Positions 17,695 through 26,683 of a stretch of 43,839 nucleotides of DNA are shown here, piece after piece; the stretch's first letter is position 1; the number at the start of each line of letters is the position of its first letter. Location: contig CALXZG010000010.1 in assembly GCA_944393195.1 (NCBI GenBank), positions 1-43,839 of the forward strand, in the 5' to 3' direction. The notes beneath the pieces were generated by a model that made no database searches, was not told the origin of the DNA, and worked only from the letters and a program-made list of their open reading frames with translations. Source of the stretch: an uncultured Alphaproteobacteria bacterium. Lineage in GTDB: Bacteria > Pseudomonadota > Alphaproteobacteria > CAAHEQ01 > UBA3637. The translations under genes were made by a program, and so were the position numbers.

Positions 17695-17719
17695 TAGCAT
17701 TTTTTTAAAATAAATGCTA
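17695..17719. promoter_or_regulatory. Inverted repeat, candidate operator for the pump operon
   Basis: A perfect inverted repeat, TAGCATTT-N9-AAATGCTA, lies in the ~130-bp gap between the divergent pump-adaptor and LOG genes. On the minus strand a TATACA element, a possible -10 of the pump promoter, overlaps its edge. RND pump operons are commonly controlled by TetR- or MarR-type repressors that bind such dyads. No regulator gene is adjacent. Confidence 0.5.
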
Positions 17720-17772
17720 GCATCTTTTTAAAAAAATGTGGTATAGTGAAGAAAAAATCGGCGGAAAACAAG

Positions 17773-18792
17773 ATGAAAAAAAAGCGCAAAACAGCAGTTG
17801 AAATTGTATTGGAACGAGGCTCCGGATTATTAGAACGGGAGCAGAAAACCGGGCGGAAAGGAAGTACGCCAGGGCGGATTACGTCGGCTTTTTTATCACG
17901 TAACCGGGCGGGGACGACGCGAGTGTTTGTGGCGGGGGGATCCCGATCCGGCAATCGGAAAGTGTATGAGCGGGAGACATTTCGGTTGGGGCAGGAAATC
18001 GGCCGGCGGCAGTATCGGTTGGATTTCGGGTTATCATCGCGCGGCATTATGGGGGCCGTGGCGCGGGGGGTGTTGGATGCTTGGATACAATTGGATCGGC
18101 ATGTGGCGGATGCGCCGATACGGGCCGTAACGACGAAGGAGTATTTGGCTTTATACCAAAGTGATGATTTCATTGATGAGTTTTCGGATGTGGTTGTGGC
18201 GCATACGTTAGAGGAGCGTAAGCAACAGTTATTGGATGCGGACTTTGTCATTTTTGCGCCGGGCGGTGTCGGGACCTTGGATGAGTTGGCCTATGATTGT
18301 GTTGCGATGCAGGACGGGTTTTTAAATTTCAAGCCGTTTGTTTTATACAATGTAGACGGTTATTTTCATCACTTGATTGAGTATTTAAAGGAAATGCATT
18401 TAAAGGGATTTTCGGATCCGATGCCTTTTATTGTGGTGGATAACAGTTTTGAGGCCGGGTTGGCTTTTGATATGATTGACCGGTATTGTTCGGGGATGGC
18501 GAAGGAAAAGAGTCGGGCGGTTATTGAGGAATTGATTCATGATTTGCCGTATGTGATTGCGGTTAAGACGGCGCAGCCGGAGATGTCGGTGCAGGCTATT
18601 TTGAATGAAAAAGAGGCGGTTTTAAAAAACGGAAAAACGACCGAGAAGAAAAAAATGCGGGCGCGGATTGAGGATGCGTATTTAAATAAAGAAATTGAGC
18701 GGATGTATAATCGGTTGGCTAAATCCGGGCGGGATACGGCGTCGGTCAGCAATAAGTTATCATCATTAAAACGTCGGACGCGACGAACGTAA
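17773..18792 (+). CDS. LOG-family (lysine decarboxylase-like) protein with basic N- and C-terminal extensions
   Basis: A protein of 339 residues from the ATG at 17773. A GTG at 17746 would add nine residues but overlaps a TATAGT box. The core is a Rossmann-fold LOG domain: RVFVAGGSRSGN near residue 50, the FGLSSRGIMGAVARGV segment, and PGGVGTLDEL (about 162-171), the PGGxGTxxE nucleotide-binding and catalytic motif. LOG enzymes release the base from nucleoside 5'-monophosphates (cytokinin-type or general). The core is flanked by Lys/Arg-rich tails of roughly 40 residues (N) and 80 residues (C, with predicted helices), which are unusual for plain LOG proteins. The cellular substrate is unknown. 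Confidence 0.8.
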   Translation: MKKKRKTAVEIVLERGSGLLEREQKTGRKGSTPGRITSAFLSRNRAGTTRVFVAGGSRSGNRKVYERETFRLGQEIGRRQYRLDFGLSSRGIMGAVARGVLDAWIQLDRHVADAPIRAVTTKEYLALYQSDDFIDEFSDVVVAHTLEERKQQLLDADFVIFAPGGVGTLDELAYDCVAMQDGFLNFKPFVLYNVDGYFHHLIEYLKEMHLKGFSDPMPFIVVDNSFEAGLAFDMIDRYCSGMAKEKSRAVIEELIHDLPYVIAVKTAQPEMSVQAILNEKEAVLKNGKTTEKKKMRARIEDAYLNKEIERMYNRLAKSGRDTASVSNKLSSLKRRTRRT

Positions 18793-18808
18793 CAGAAGGG
18801 AGACCGGA

Positions 18809-20593
18809 ATGGATTTTATCAGCTTGCCGATTTTGGTTTTTGCGGTATTGTTGTGCGTCAGTATTTTGACAAGTCTGGTTTCTTTACGTGTCGGTGTGCC
18901 GTTAATTTTGATTTTCTTATGTATCGGATTGGTGGTCGGAGCCGGTAATTTAGAAATGTTGGAAGTTTTACGGCGTCCGCGAATTTGCTTTTTTATCGGG
19001 TCGTTGGCTCTGGCTTTGATTTTATTTGACAGCGGATTTCAGACGAAAATGAAAAATTACCGGCTTGCCAGCCGGCCGGCTTTGTTATTGGCGACGATCG
19101 GTGTGGTATTGACGGCGGTTTTATCGGCACCGTTCGCGCGGGAAATTTTGCATATCGGGTGGTTGCCGGCTTTTTTATTGGTGGTGATTATCAGTTCGAC
19201 GGATGCGGCGGCGGTCTTTTTCTTATTACGGTCGCAGGGAATTGTGTTGCGGGAAAAGGTAAAAGCAACCTTGGAAATCGAATCGGGTGCCAATGATCCG
19301 ATGGCTATCTTTTTGACGATTTCGTGTGTGACATTATTACAGCATCAGGTAAACGGTCAGACAATCGGCCTGACAACGTTGGGGCTTTTGTTTTTGGGAC
19401 AGTTGTTAATCGGCGGCGGGGCCGGCTATTTATTGGGGAAGGCGATTCCGTTTATTGTTAATCGGGTTAAATTGGAGACGGCTTTGTATCCGATTTTTGT
19501 CTTGGGGTTGGCTTTGTTGGGGTTTGCGGTGACGAACATGATGGGCGGTTCGGGATTTTTGGCGGTATATATCGCGGGGTTGTTGGTCGGAAATGCACCG
19601 ATACAGGCGCATATGCAGATTGCAAAGTTTCAACAGACGATTACGTGGTTGTCGCAGATTACGATGTTTACCTGTTTAGGGTTATTTGTTTCTTTATCGG
19701 GATTGGAGCAATATTGGCGACCGGCGTTATTGTTGGGAATGATTATGATGTTGATTACCCGGCCGTTAATGGTATGGGGATTGTTGGCCTTTTGTAAAAA
19801 CTATACGGCCGCCGAAAAGGTTTTTATTTCTTTTGTCGGATTGCGGGGGGCAACGTCTATTTTATTGGCTTTGGCACCGATCGTGTACGGATTGACTTTT
19901 GCGGATCAATTTTTCAACATGGTATTTGTGATGGTGTTGCTCAGTTTAAGTTTACAGGGATTTTTCATTCCGGCGATGGCGCGGTGGTGCCATGTGGTTG
20001 TGCCGACACCGCATCCAGATCCGGCCGTGGCCGAGGTTGATTTGCCGGGATTGGCCAACAGTTCGTTGATTTTGTATCAATTGACGGAACAGACTCCGGT
20101 AGTGTTGGGGGCGGCAATTCCGCGGTGGGCTAAACCGAGTATGGTTGTACGTAACGGGATTGCGTATTCGTCGGGAACGATTTTGCGGCAATTGGCGGCG
20201 GGGGATAAAGTGTATGTCTTTCTCCCATCCAATCATCGGCGACCGGTATTGGATCATTTATATGGGGATGGTGGGGATGAAATGCCAAATACACGGGATG
20301 TGTACGGAGATTTTCCGATTGCACCGACGACAACGTTTGGCGAGCTGCGTCAGATGTATGGTTTAAAAATTCCGCAACATGTGGCGGATATGACGATTGC
20401 CGATTTTATGGCGCAGGAATTTACCGATATTGAAATCGGGGATCGGTTGGCTTTGGATGAAATTGAATTAGTGGTGCGCGCTTTGGAAAACGACAAAATT
20501 GCCGCTATCGGTATCGATATTGATCCGAGCCGTCGGCGGCGGTTTTATGCCAAAACAAGGGACTTGGCCAAGTCGGTCTGGGAACGTTTGTAA
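18809..20593 (+). CDS. nhaP2: Potassium/proton antiporter, CPA1 family (NhaP2/CvrA-like)
   Basis: A protein of 594 residues. About twelve membrane helices cover residues 1-400. IISSTDAAAVFFLL and IESGANDPMAIFLT hold the conserved Asp pair of cation/proton antiporters. After these come a cytoplasmic TrkA-C-like segment (TPVVLGAAIPRWAKPSMVVRNG.., with LAAGDKVYVF) and a C-terminal transporter-associated domain (FTDIEIGDRLALDEIELVVRAL). The length and the two C-terminal regulatory domains fit NhaP2 rather than NhaA or NhaB. It would move K+ (and possibly Na+) out in exchange for H+. It lies 16 bp after the LOG gene with AAGGGAG before the ATG, and is probably in the same transcript. Confidence 0.85.
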   Translation: MDFISLPILVFAVLLCVSILTSLVSLRVGVPLILIFLCIGLVVGAGNLEMLEVLRRPRICFFIGSLALALILFDSGFQTKMKNYRLASRPALLLATIGVVLTAVLSAPFAREILHIGWLPAFLLVVIISSTDAAAVFFLLRSQGIVLREKVKATLEIESGANDPMAIFLTISCVTLLQHQVNGQTIGLTTLGLLFLGQLLIGGGAGYLLGKAIPFIVNRVKLETALYPIFVLGLALLGFAVTNMMGGSGFLAVYIAGLLVGNAPIQAHMQIAKFQQTITWLSQITMFTCLGLFVSLSGLEQYWRPALLLGMIMMLITRPLMVWGLLAFCKNYTAAEKVFISFVGLRGATSILLALAPIVYGLTFADQFFNMVFVMVLLSLSLQGFFIPAMARWCHVVVPTPHPDPAVAEVDLPGLANSSLILYQLTEQTPVVLGAAIPRWAKPSMVVRNGIAYSSGTILRQLAAGDKVYVFLPSNHRRPVLDHLYGDGGDEMPNTRDVYGDFPIAPTTTFGELRQMYGLKIPQHVADMTIADFMAQEFTDIEIGDRLALDEIELVVRALENDKIAAIGIDIDPSRRRRFYAKTRDLAKSVWERL

Positions 20594-20615
20594 AATAACT
20601 AGACAAACAAAAGAG

Positions 20616-20644
20616 TTGACAAAAACGTCATGTTATGCTAGACT
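20616..20644 (+). promoter_or_regulatory. Sigma70-type promoter for the coiled-coil protein gene
   Basis: A perfect TTGACA (20616-20621) is followed after 17 bp by TAGACT (20639-20644). The gene starts about 40 bp downstream. Confidence 0.7.
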
Positions 20645-20686
20645 TATTATTAAGCAGAGGAATCAGGCAAAATAAGGAGGCAGATG

Positions 20687-23656
20687 ATGACGGTATCTCA
20701 GGCATTATTAAAGAAAGCGGAACGAATACAGCGATTAGTTCAAAACGGCAGTGTGGATGAAGATCCGCAGGCGTGGATGGCGGGTGTACATGTGGCGGAG
20801 TTGGCAGAGTCCATTATTCCGATGTATTATCCGATAGCGGATGCGGCGACACGGGCGCAAGTTATGCGTCAGGCGGCGGCTTTGATGTATGGGGTGGCCG
20901 AAACGGAACAGGAAACGTTAGCGGTTTTATTGGATCGGGATGCCGCGCAAACGGTGGGTGACGTTATGATGCGTCGACCGTTGGTTCAAAAAGAGATGAC
21001 GCGGGCGGAAAAGTTATCTTTTCAGGCTTTGTCGGAAATCAGCGGATTGGATCGGCGGTTATTAACAAATACAGATTTGCAACATTTTATGGCGACGAAA
21101 ACGGGGGATATCATGTGCCGAGTTTATGCGACGGCAGAGGGGGTATCCACGGAAGAGCTATTGGATGTTGTGAAGCATCCGTTGGCGTTATTTGAAAGTG
21201 AAGCGGTACGGAAAGCGTATCGGGCCGTGCGGGGTATTGTCGGCGGTACGGCAATGAATAAATCGGCCGATGAATTTTTGGCGGATTGGGATGAAACGAT
21301 TCAGGATGTTGTGGTTAAACGGCGCTTAACGGCGGATGAGCGGCGTGAAGAAATGCGGATTGCCATGCAAATGCGGAATATGTGGGAAAAGCGCAAAGCC
21401 GAGTTGAATGACAAGTCGGATATTGTTTGGCCGGAAGCCGTGCAGAAGGTATCTCCGGACGCGGAAATACGGGAATTTGAAAACGGGCAATTTGATAAAT
21501 TGCGTGTTGAAAATGCGATTTTGCGGGCTCGGGCCGCGGCGGTTGACGGTCAGGTGACAACGCTTCAAGGTAATTTGGGAACAGCCCGGCAGTCGATGCG
21601 GCAAGCCAAGCGGGACTTGGCGGAAGAGCGGCAAATTTCGGCCAAAGAAAAGCAACTGGCTTCCCGGTTAGAGGAAGAAGTGGCGGCATTGGAAGAACAG
21701 ATTGCCGATTTGGAACGGTCTTTGCACGCACGCAAGAAGAGTGCCAATATCAAACATAAGCAGGAAATGGCGGCGAAGGCGCGTGAAATCGAAGCGTTGG
21801 AAAAGAAATTGGCCGAAGCGCGTGCCGTGTTGACGCATGAAAAGCGGCGGGCTTTACAATTAAAGAAAGAAACGGCGATCTTACAAGGGAAAGTGGCCGA
21901 TTTGGATCGTTCTTTACAGATTCAAAAGAAAAATGCGCGGACTTATCGTCGGAATCAGGCTAAAACAGCAACGCAGGCAACGACGGTTTTAGAAAAACAG
22001 TTGGCGGAAGCGCAAGCGGCGTTGGCGGCTAAAACAATCGAGAATGAAAAATTGGCTGACGATTTGGACACAACGCGGAAAATTTTGGCTCGGACAGCGG
22101 CTCTTGTCGATTTAGGAATGGTCAGAGCAAAAGCTCCGGCGGCCTTGGACGGGCAAGCGACGGAAACGGAAGCTCCGAAAACGTATGCGGAAACGGTTGC
22201 GGCGCAACGGCGTCAGGCAGAAGCCGAACGGGAAAAACAGGCGGCGGAAGAGCAAGCTGCCCTCAGCTTTGTCATGCCGAGCGAATTAATTCCTTTTTAC
22301 AATCGGTATCATCAGGTTGTGGCTTTGGTCGGCGGATATCAGGAATCGGTTTATGAAAAATATAATCAATATAAGTTTACAACGTATTGGTATAAACCGT
22401 TGACGCAGGTAGCCGATGAACAAATACCGAATGCGACGAAAGAGGAACGGATTAATTGGATAACGAATCAGGTTGACCGCTTGGCGGATGCGGGGGCAGA
22501 ACGTGATTTGGAGACATCTCCGGCAGCGGCGGAAATGTTAAAAGACAAAACAATCGGTGCCATTATTATTCACTATCACGGTGAGATGAAGAAAAACGGT
22601 TTGCGGAAATTGTTATTGCCGTTGTTCTTAATCGCCGGTCTTGTCGGTGCGACAGGATATGGTATCAGCAAGATGGTTGCCGGTAAAGAGCAAGAACCGG
22701 TGGCGGGTACGCCTGTACCGACGGCGGTGACAAATACGGTCGCGCAGGTTGCGGCACCGGTTGCGGAAACAGATGTTCCGGCGGCAGAAAAGGCCGAGAA
22801 AGTCAAGACAGACACACCGGTAGAAGGCAAGAAACCGTCCGAGGCCGGAAGTTTGATCAATATGACGTTTAATTTCTATGGAGCACCGGCTGTGACCAAC
22901 ACGGCGATGGGGCAAACGCCTGTGGCAGAAAAGAAAGATACGGTTGAGAAAAAACAAAAACCGGCGGATCGGGCGTTGGCGATCCGAGCTTTACCGAACA
23001 GTGGCGCCAAGTTGATTTTCAGTGATGATTTGGCTTTCGGTATTATCGGAAATGCTCAGTTAAAACCGCGGGTGGCGGCTCGGTTGGTGCGTAATACGGC
23101 GGCGCAGGGAATGGCCATGTTATTGCGGGACGGGTTGTCCGTTGAACAGGCCGGACGAGAATTTATCGCGCGCCAGAATGAGATGGTTCGTGGTCCCCGG
23201 ATTACGTTGCATAATATGCGTGGATCGGTTGTGGCGCAATTTTCGGTCAATAACGCACGTGATTTCTTACAGTTTGCCAATGGAGTGGTATCTAACCTGA
23301 CAGAAAACTTGCGGGGATTACCGGCCGATCAGGCAGCTTTATTCTTAGACGCTTTCGGTGGTACATTAAGTTATCCGCAACAGCAGTTGGAGCAAATGAG
23401 AGCAGCGGCTCCGCGTGAGCAGATTACGGCGTTGGCGACGGTTTTGGCCACACAGACGCGAGAGGGCTTGAAGACGGATTCGGCGTTAAGCGATACCGAG
23501 GCGGCCTTGAACGCGGTTAAGGCTATCCGAGCGGATTATCCGTCGGCGACGTATTTACCGTTGGTGTACACGGATATGGTTCGTTCTCAGCCGCAAAAAG
23601 TAGCGACTCAGGTTATGCCGGTTCCGCAAAAAGCACCGGCAGAGCGGGAACGCTAA
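20687..23656 (+). CDS. Large coiled-coil, single-pass membrane protein of unknown function
   Basis: A protein of 989 residues from the second ATG, which I prefer because AAGGAGG is 6 bp before it and only 3 bp before the first ATG (20684). I do not recognise it. Residues ~1-270 are a helical cytoplasmic domain. Residues ~275-490 are a long heptad-rich coiled coil (Glu/Lys/Ala/Leu). About 490-645 is another folded region (FVMPSELIPFYNRYHQVVALVGGY). One membrane helix follows (LLLPLFLIAGLVGATGYGI, about 645-665). A Pro/Val/Thr linker leads to a ~240-residue, presumably periplasmic domain (residues ~750-985). There is no N-terminal signal, so the topology is N-in/C-out. It has its own promoter and terminator, so it forms a single-gene unit. 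The shape suggests an envelope- or division-linked scaffold; that is inference only. Confidence 0.8.
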   Translation: MTVSQALLKKAERIQRLVQNGSVDEDPQAWMAGVHVAELAESIIPMYYPIADAATRAQVMRQAAALMYGVAETEQETLAVLLDRDAAQTVGDVMMRRPLVQKEMTRAEKLSFQALSEISGLDRRLLTNTDLQHFMATKTGDIMCRVYATAEGVSTEELLDVVKHPLALFESEAVRKAYRAVRGIVGGTAMNKSADEFLADWDETIQDVVVKRRLTADERREEMRIAMQMRNMWEKRKAELNDKSDIVWPEAVQKVSPDAEIREFENGQFDKLRVENAILRARAAAVDGQVTTLQGNLGTARQSMRQAKRDLAEERQISAKEKQLASRLEEEVAALEEQIADLERSLHARKKSANIKHKQEMAAKAREIEALEKKLAEARAVLTHEKRRALQLKKETAILQGKVADLDRSLQIQKKNARTYRRNQAKTATQATTVLEKQLAEAQAALAAKTIENEKLADDLDTTRKILARTAALVDLGMVRAKAPAALDGQATETEAPKTYAETVAAQRRQAEAEREKQAAEEQAALSFVMPSELIPFYNRYHQVVALVGGYQESVYEKYNQYKFTTYWYKPLTQVADEQIPNATKEERINWITNQVDRLADAGAERDLETSPAAAEMLKDKTIGAIIIHYHGEMKKNGLRKLLLPLFLIAGLVGATGYGISKMVAGKEQEPVAGTPVPTAVTNTVAQVAAPVAETDVPAAEKAEKVKTDTPVEGKKPSEAGSLINMTFNFYGAPAVTNTAMGQTPVAEKKDTVEKKQKPADRALAIRALPNSGAKLIFSDDLAFGIIGNAQLKPRVAARLVRNTAAQGMAMLLRDGLSVEQAGREFIARQNEMVRGPRITLHNMRGSVVAQFSVNNARDFLQFANGVVSNLTENLRGLPADQAALFLDAFGGTLSYPQQQLEQMRAAAPREQITALATVLATQTREGLKTDSALSDTEAALNAVKAIRADYPSATYLPLVYTDMVRSQPQKVATQVMPVPQKAPAERER

Positions 23657-23688
23657 CCGGTAGCGGTTGTTCGAATCGTTCTTAAAAA

Positions 23689-23715
23689 AAAAGCAGAGCC
23701 GAGAGCTCTGCTTTT
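23689..23715. terminator. Bidirectional terminator
   Basis: GCAGAGC (23693-23699) pairs with GCTCTGC (23705-23711). An A run lies on the left and TTTT on the right, between the convergent coiled-coil and prepilin genes. Confidence 0.9.
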
Positions 23716-23742
23716 GTGTATGTGTATGAAAAATGGTGACGG

Positions 23743-24240
23743 TTATTCAACGAAAAAGGTGAGTGTTTGGCTGGCCGAATCGCAGTCCCAGTCCTGTTTA
23801 CCAGCGCTACAAGAACCATGGGTGGCGTAGCGCCAGGCCATATTGGAAAGCAGGCTGCAACCGCGTGAGGGAACGCCGGCCAATGTAATTTCGAAGCAGT
23901 ACGAGTCTACGGGTTGCATGGTCATATTACCCCAGCCGGTTGTTGTTGTAGCCGTGTAACCGTCTTGACACGTGTCGGACGTACTGCCGCCGGGGATGAC
24001 ATCGTTTTCGCATATCCATTTGCCGAAGTTCTCACCCGTTGGAAAGCCGCGTCGCCAGGAAAACAGGTCGATGGCACCGCGGGCGGAGTTTTCTATCAAT
24101 TCAAAGGCGCTATTGGCGCGAAAGGTTTGAAGACCGTAATTCATACCCGAGATAGAGCCGATCGTAATCATGGAGATAATACTGATGACAGCCAGCATTT
24201 CAATTAAGCTGCGTCCGGATTCGTTGTTGTGTGTTTGCAT
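23743..24240 (-). CDS. Type IV prepilin-like protein
   Basis: A protein of 165 residues. The class III leader is short (MQTHNNESG). Cleavage is expected after Gly9, followed by RSLIEMLAVISIISMITIGSISGM, with the conserved Glu at +5 and the hydrophobic helix. The mature domain has six cysteines, including a C-terminal SCSAGKQDWDC pair. It resembles the minor pilins/pseudopilins of type II secretion or type IV pili. No assembly ATPase, platform or prepilin peptidase is nearby, so it depends on machinery elsewhere. It starts 1 bp after the cca stop on the same strand, and is probably co-transcribed with it. Many small Cys-containing pseudopilins of this type occur in some uncultured gut Alphaproteobacteria (general knowledge, not shown here). 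Confidence 0.85.
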   Translation of the reverse strand: MQTHNNESGRSLIEMLAVISIISMITIGSISGMNYGLQTFRANSAFELIENSARGAIDLFSWRRGFPTGENFGKWICENDVIPGGSTSDTCQDGYTATTTTGWGNMTMQPVDSYCFEITLAGVPSRGCSLLSNMAWRYATHGSCSAGKQDWDCDSASQTLTFFVE

Positions 24241-24241
24241 A

Positions 24242-25390
24242 TTATATTTTCCTTCCGATAGATATCATATAGTTTTTAAAAGCCTGTGTCAAAAACATTT
24301 TATCGCCGGGAAAATCCAAATCCACCCACAAACGGCGGATGATTTTCATGGCTTCTTCACGGGCGGCGGCTTTTTTCATGCCCGGCAGGCCGGTTAAATC
24401 CGGCTCCCGAAGCGGGAGAGGAGGGGCTTGCAATTGAGAAAGGGTGTGATACTCTTCGGATGTAATATCGCCGAAGATGAGGCCTCGAAGTAGGAGAAAA
24501 TCGAAAATATAGCGGCCTTCATCACCTAAAATCAGGCGCAGGGCGCGGGTGTCGCGATAGACGACCGGGCGGGCAAGGCGTTCCATGCGGGATTTTAAGG
24601 TTGTGTCACCACGGCTATTGATAGAGCCGCGCGCCAAGATAAAGAGGCGTTCCCAGACGGTGGCTTGGGGGCGGTGTTGCAGGAGAATTGTCAAGCCGGC
24701 AATATCGGCGTTGGGCATCAGGTGGGGTAGCGCATCAATTTCCTTTAATGCGGTTAAGGCCGGAATGACGCGGGGAGACATTAAAGTTTTAAGTAATTCT
24801 TTCCGCCGGCGTTCGTGGGACATATAATGCAGGCCGTAGACGTTTTGTGCGGCGATTGTTAAAACGGTCGGGTCGAGTGATTCCCCGCCGTAGAGCGACC
24901 AAAATCGGATGTAGCGGCAGATTCGGATCGGGTCTTCGGGAATGCGTTGCACCGGATCCCCGATGAAGCGAACAATATGGTTGGCGAGGTCGGCCTGACC
25001 GTCGGTATAATCGTAAATAGTTCCGTCGGCATCCATAGAGAGGGCGTTGATGGTAAAGTCACGGCGGAGGGCATCGGTGGCGTAATCGTCGATCCAATTG
25101 AACGTTGTTTTGTCCCCTTGACAGGTATCTTGGCGCAGGGTTGTGATTTCGTAGGAACGGCTACCGATTGTGGCGGTAATAACGCCATGAAAAAGGGAGG
25201 TTGGGACGGATTTGATGCCGGCCTCTTTTAACAATTGCCGAACCTGTTCGGGTGGCCAGGGGGTTGCGATATCCAAATCATGGGGCGGTACGCCGAGAAT
25301 GAAGTCGCGCACACAACCGCCGACCAGCCTTATTTTACCCTGTAAAGCCGATTGGATACGTATAATATCCGGATTCCATAATTCGTTCAT
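24242..25390 (-). CDS. cca: CCA tRNA nucleotidyltransferase / poly(A) polymerase family
   Basis: A protein of 382 residues from the ATG at 25390; a TTG at 25426 would add 12 residues but has no support. Class II nucleotidyltransferase motifs are LVGGCVRDFILGVPPHDLDIAT (metal-binding Asp-x-Asp), RRDFTINALSMD, and DPIRICRYIRFWSLYG (neck domain). It adds or repairs the 3' CCA of tRNAs. The two tRNA genes in this window already encode CCA, so repair is its minimum role here. CCA-adding versus poly(A)-adding activity cannot be settled from sequence alone. Confidence 0.88.
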   Translation of the reverse strand: MNELWNPDIIRIQSALQGKIRLVGGCVRDFILGVPPHDLDIATPWPPEQVRQLLKEAGIKSVPTSLFHGVITATIGSRSYEITTLRQDTCQGDKTTFNWIDDYATDALRRDFTINALSMDADGTIYDYTDGQADLANHIVRFIGDPVQRIPEDPIRICRYIRFWSLYGGESLDPTVLTIAAQNVYGLHYMSHERRRKELLKTLMSPRVIPALTALKEIDALPHLMPNADIAGLTILLQHRPQATVWERLFILARGSINSRGDTTLKSRMERLARPVVYRDTRALRLILGDEGRYIFDFLLLRGLIFGDITSEEYHTLSQLQAPPLPLREPDLTGLPGMKKAAAREEAMKIIRRLWVDLDFPGDKMFLTQAFKNYMISIGRKI

Positions 25391-25451
25391 ATTTGTTGTT
25401 ATACCTAATAATTGCTTGCTTTGCAATGAAAAAGAGAGTATCCTGAGAAAA

Positions 25452-26642
25452 ATGATGATAACGACAACGTGTGAATTGGCGGATGTTTGTCGGCGATTTG
25501 CGACAGAACCGTTTATAACTTTGGATACCGAATTTATTCGTGAGGCAACCTATTATCCCGAACTGTGTCTGATTCAGATGGCTTCGCCGAAAGAGGCGGT
25601 TTGTGTCGATCCGATGGCGCCGGGGTTGGATTTGGTTCCTTTATTGGCATTGCTGCAAAATCCCCGAGTGGTCAAAGTGTTTCATGCGGCGCGCCAGGAT
25701 ATTGAAATTTTTTATCGGTTGTCGGGGCAGGTGCCGACACCTTTGTTTGATACGCAGATTGCGGCTATGGTATGCGGGTATGGGGAAAATGTCGGCTATC
25801 AACAATTGGTGCAAGATATGACGGGTGTATCATTGGACAAGTCGATGCGTGTGACGGATTGGTCCCGGCGGCCCTTAAATGAACAACAGGTAGCCTATGC
25901 GTTATGTGATGTTACGTATTTACGGGATGTTTATGTCAAGTTGTCGGCAGAGTTGGCGGCTTCCGGTCGGGCCGGATGGTTGGATGAAGAAATTGCCGTT
26001 CAAAACAATCCGGAAACGTATGATGTGAACAATGAAACGGTTTGGCAAAAAATCAAGACACCGTTTAAAAAGCCGGAGCAGGTACATGTTTTTGCGCGGT
26101 TGTGTGCTTGGCGGGAAGCAACGGCCAAGCAGAAGAATAAGCCGCGGCGATATATTATGAAGGATGAGGCGTTGATTGAATTGGCCGCCGTTTGTCCCAA
26201 AACGCCGGTCGATTTGGAAAAGTTGCGTGGATTGCCGGGCGGGTTTGTCAAGGGGCGTTTGGCGGATGAGGTGTTGGCGGTTATCGCAGCAGCGCGGCAA
26301 GATCCGCCGGCGGCCTATCCGACGAATTGGCGATTGCCGAAGCCTTTGACGGCGACGCAGCGTGTCATGGCGGATTTGTTGCGCCTTTTATTGAACATGG
26401 TCAGTGAAGAGTTAGGGGTTGCGCCACGTATTATTGCGACATCGGATGAGTTGTCGGCTTTGGCGCGCGGAGATAATAATGTACCGTGTATGCGCGGATG
26501 GCGCCGGGATGTTTTCGGGGAGAAAGTGTTCCTTTTTAAGCAGGGGCAATTGGTTTTTGCGTATGATCCGCGAAAAAAACGGCCGGTCATACAAGTGATT
26601 GGTCGGCACGGTAAAGACGGCAAATTGTCCGATCCTAAATAG
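25452..26642 (+). CDS. rnd: Ribonuclease D
   Basis: A protein of 396 residues from the ATG at 25452. The open frame extends back to 25212, but that part overlaps cca antisense and is not homologous to RNase D. DEDD exonuclease motifs are present: ITLDTEFIRE (Asp-x-Glu), FHAARQDIEIFYRL, and YALCDVTYLRDVY (Tyr and Asp). An HRDC-type helical region follows (~205-290, VFARLCAWREATAKQKNKPRRYIMKDEAL). It trims tRNA 3' ends, a fitting divergent partner of cca. The -10 and ribosome site are weak in this compact 60-bp gap. Confidence 0.92.
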   Translation: MMITTTCELADVCRRFATEPFITLDTEFIREATYYPELCLIQMASPKEAVCVDPMAPGLDLVPLLALLQNPRVVKVFHAARQDIEIFYRLSGQVPTPLFDTQIAAMVCGYGENVGYQQLVQDMTGVSLDKSMRVTDWSRRPLNEQQVAYALCDVTYLRDVYVKLSAELAASGRAGWLDEEIAVQNNPETYDVNNETVWQKIKTPFKKPEQVHVFARLCAWREATAKQKNKPRRYIMKDEALIELAAVCPKTPVDLEKLRGLPGGFVKGRLADEVLAVIAAARQDPPAAYPTNWRLPKPLTATQRVMADLLRLLLNMVSEELGVAPRIIATSDELSALARGDNNVPCMRGWRRDVFGEKVFLFKQGQLVFAYDPRKKRPVIQVIGRHGKDGKLSDPK

Positions 26643-26683
26643 TCGGTGTGTGATATGACCGGCGTATCGGGTATGAATTAAAA

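Noticed and set aside
17746-17772. GTG start for the LOG-family gene
   Set aside because: The GTG overlaps a TATAGT box and has no ribosome site; the ATG at 17773 is more plausible, though neither is proven.
25212-25451. Extended N-terminus of RNase D
   Set aside because: The extra 80 codons overlap cca antisense, and homology to RNase D begins only after the ATG at 25452.
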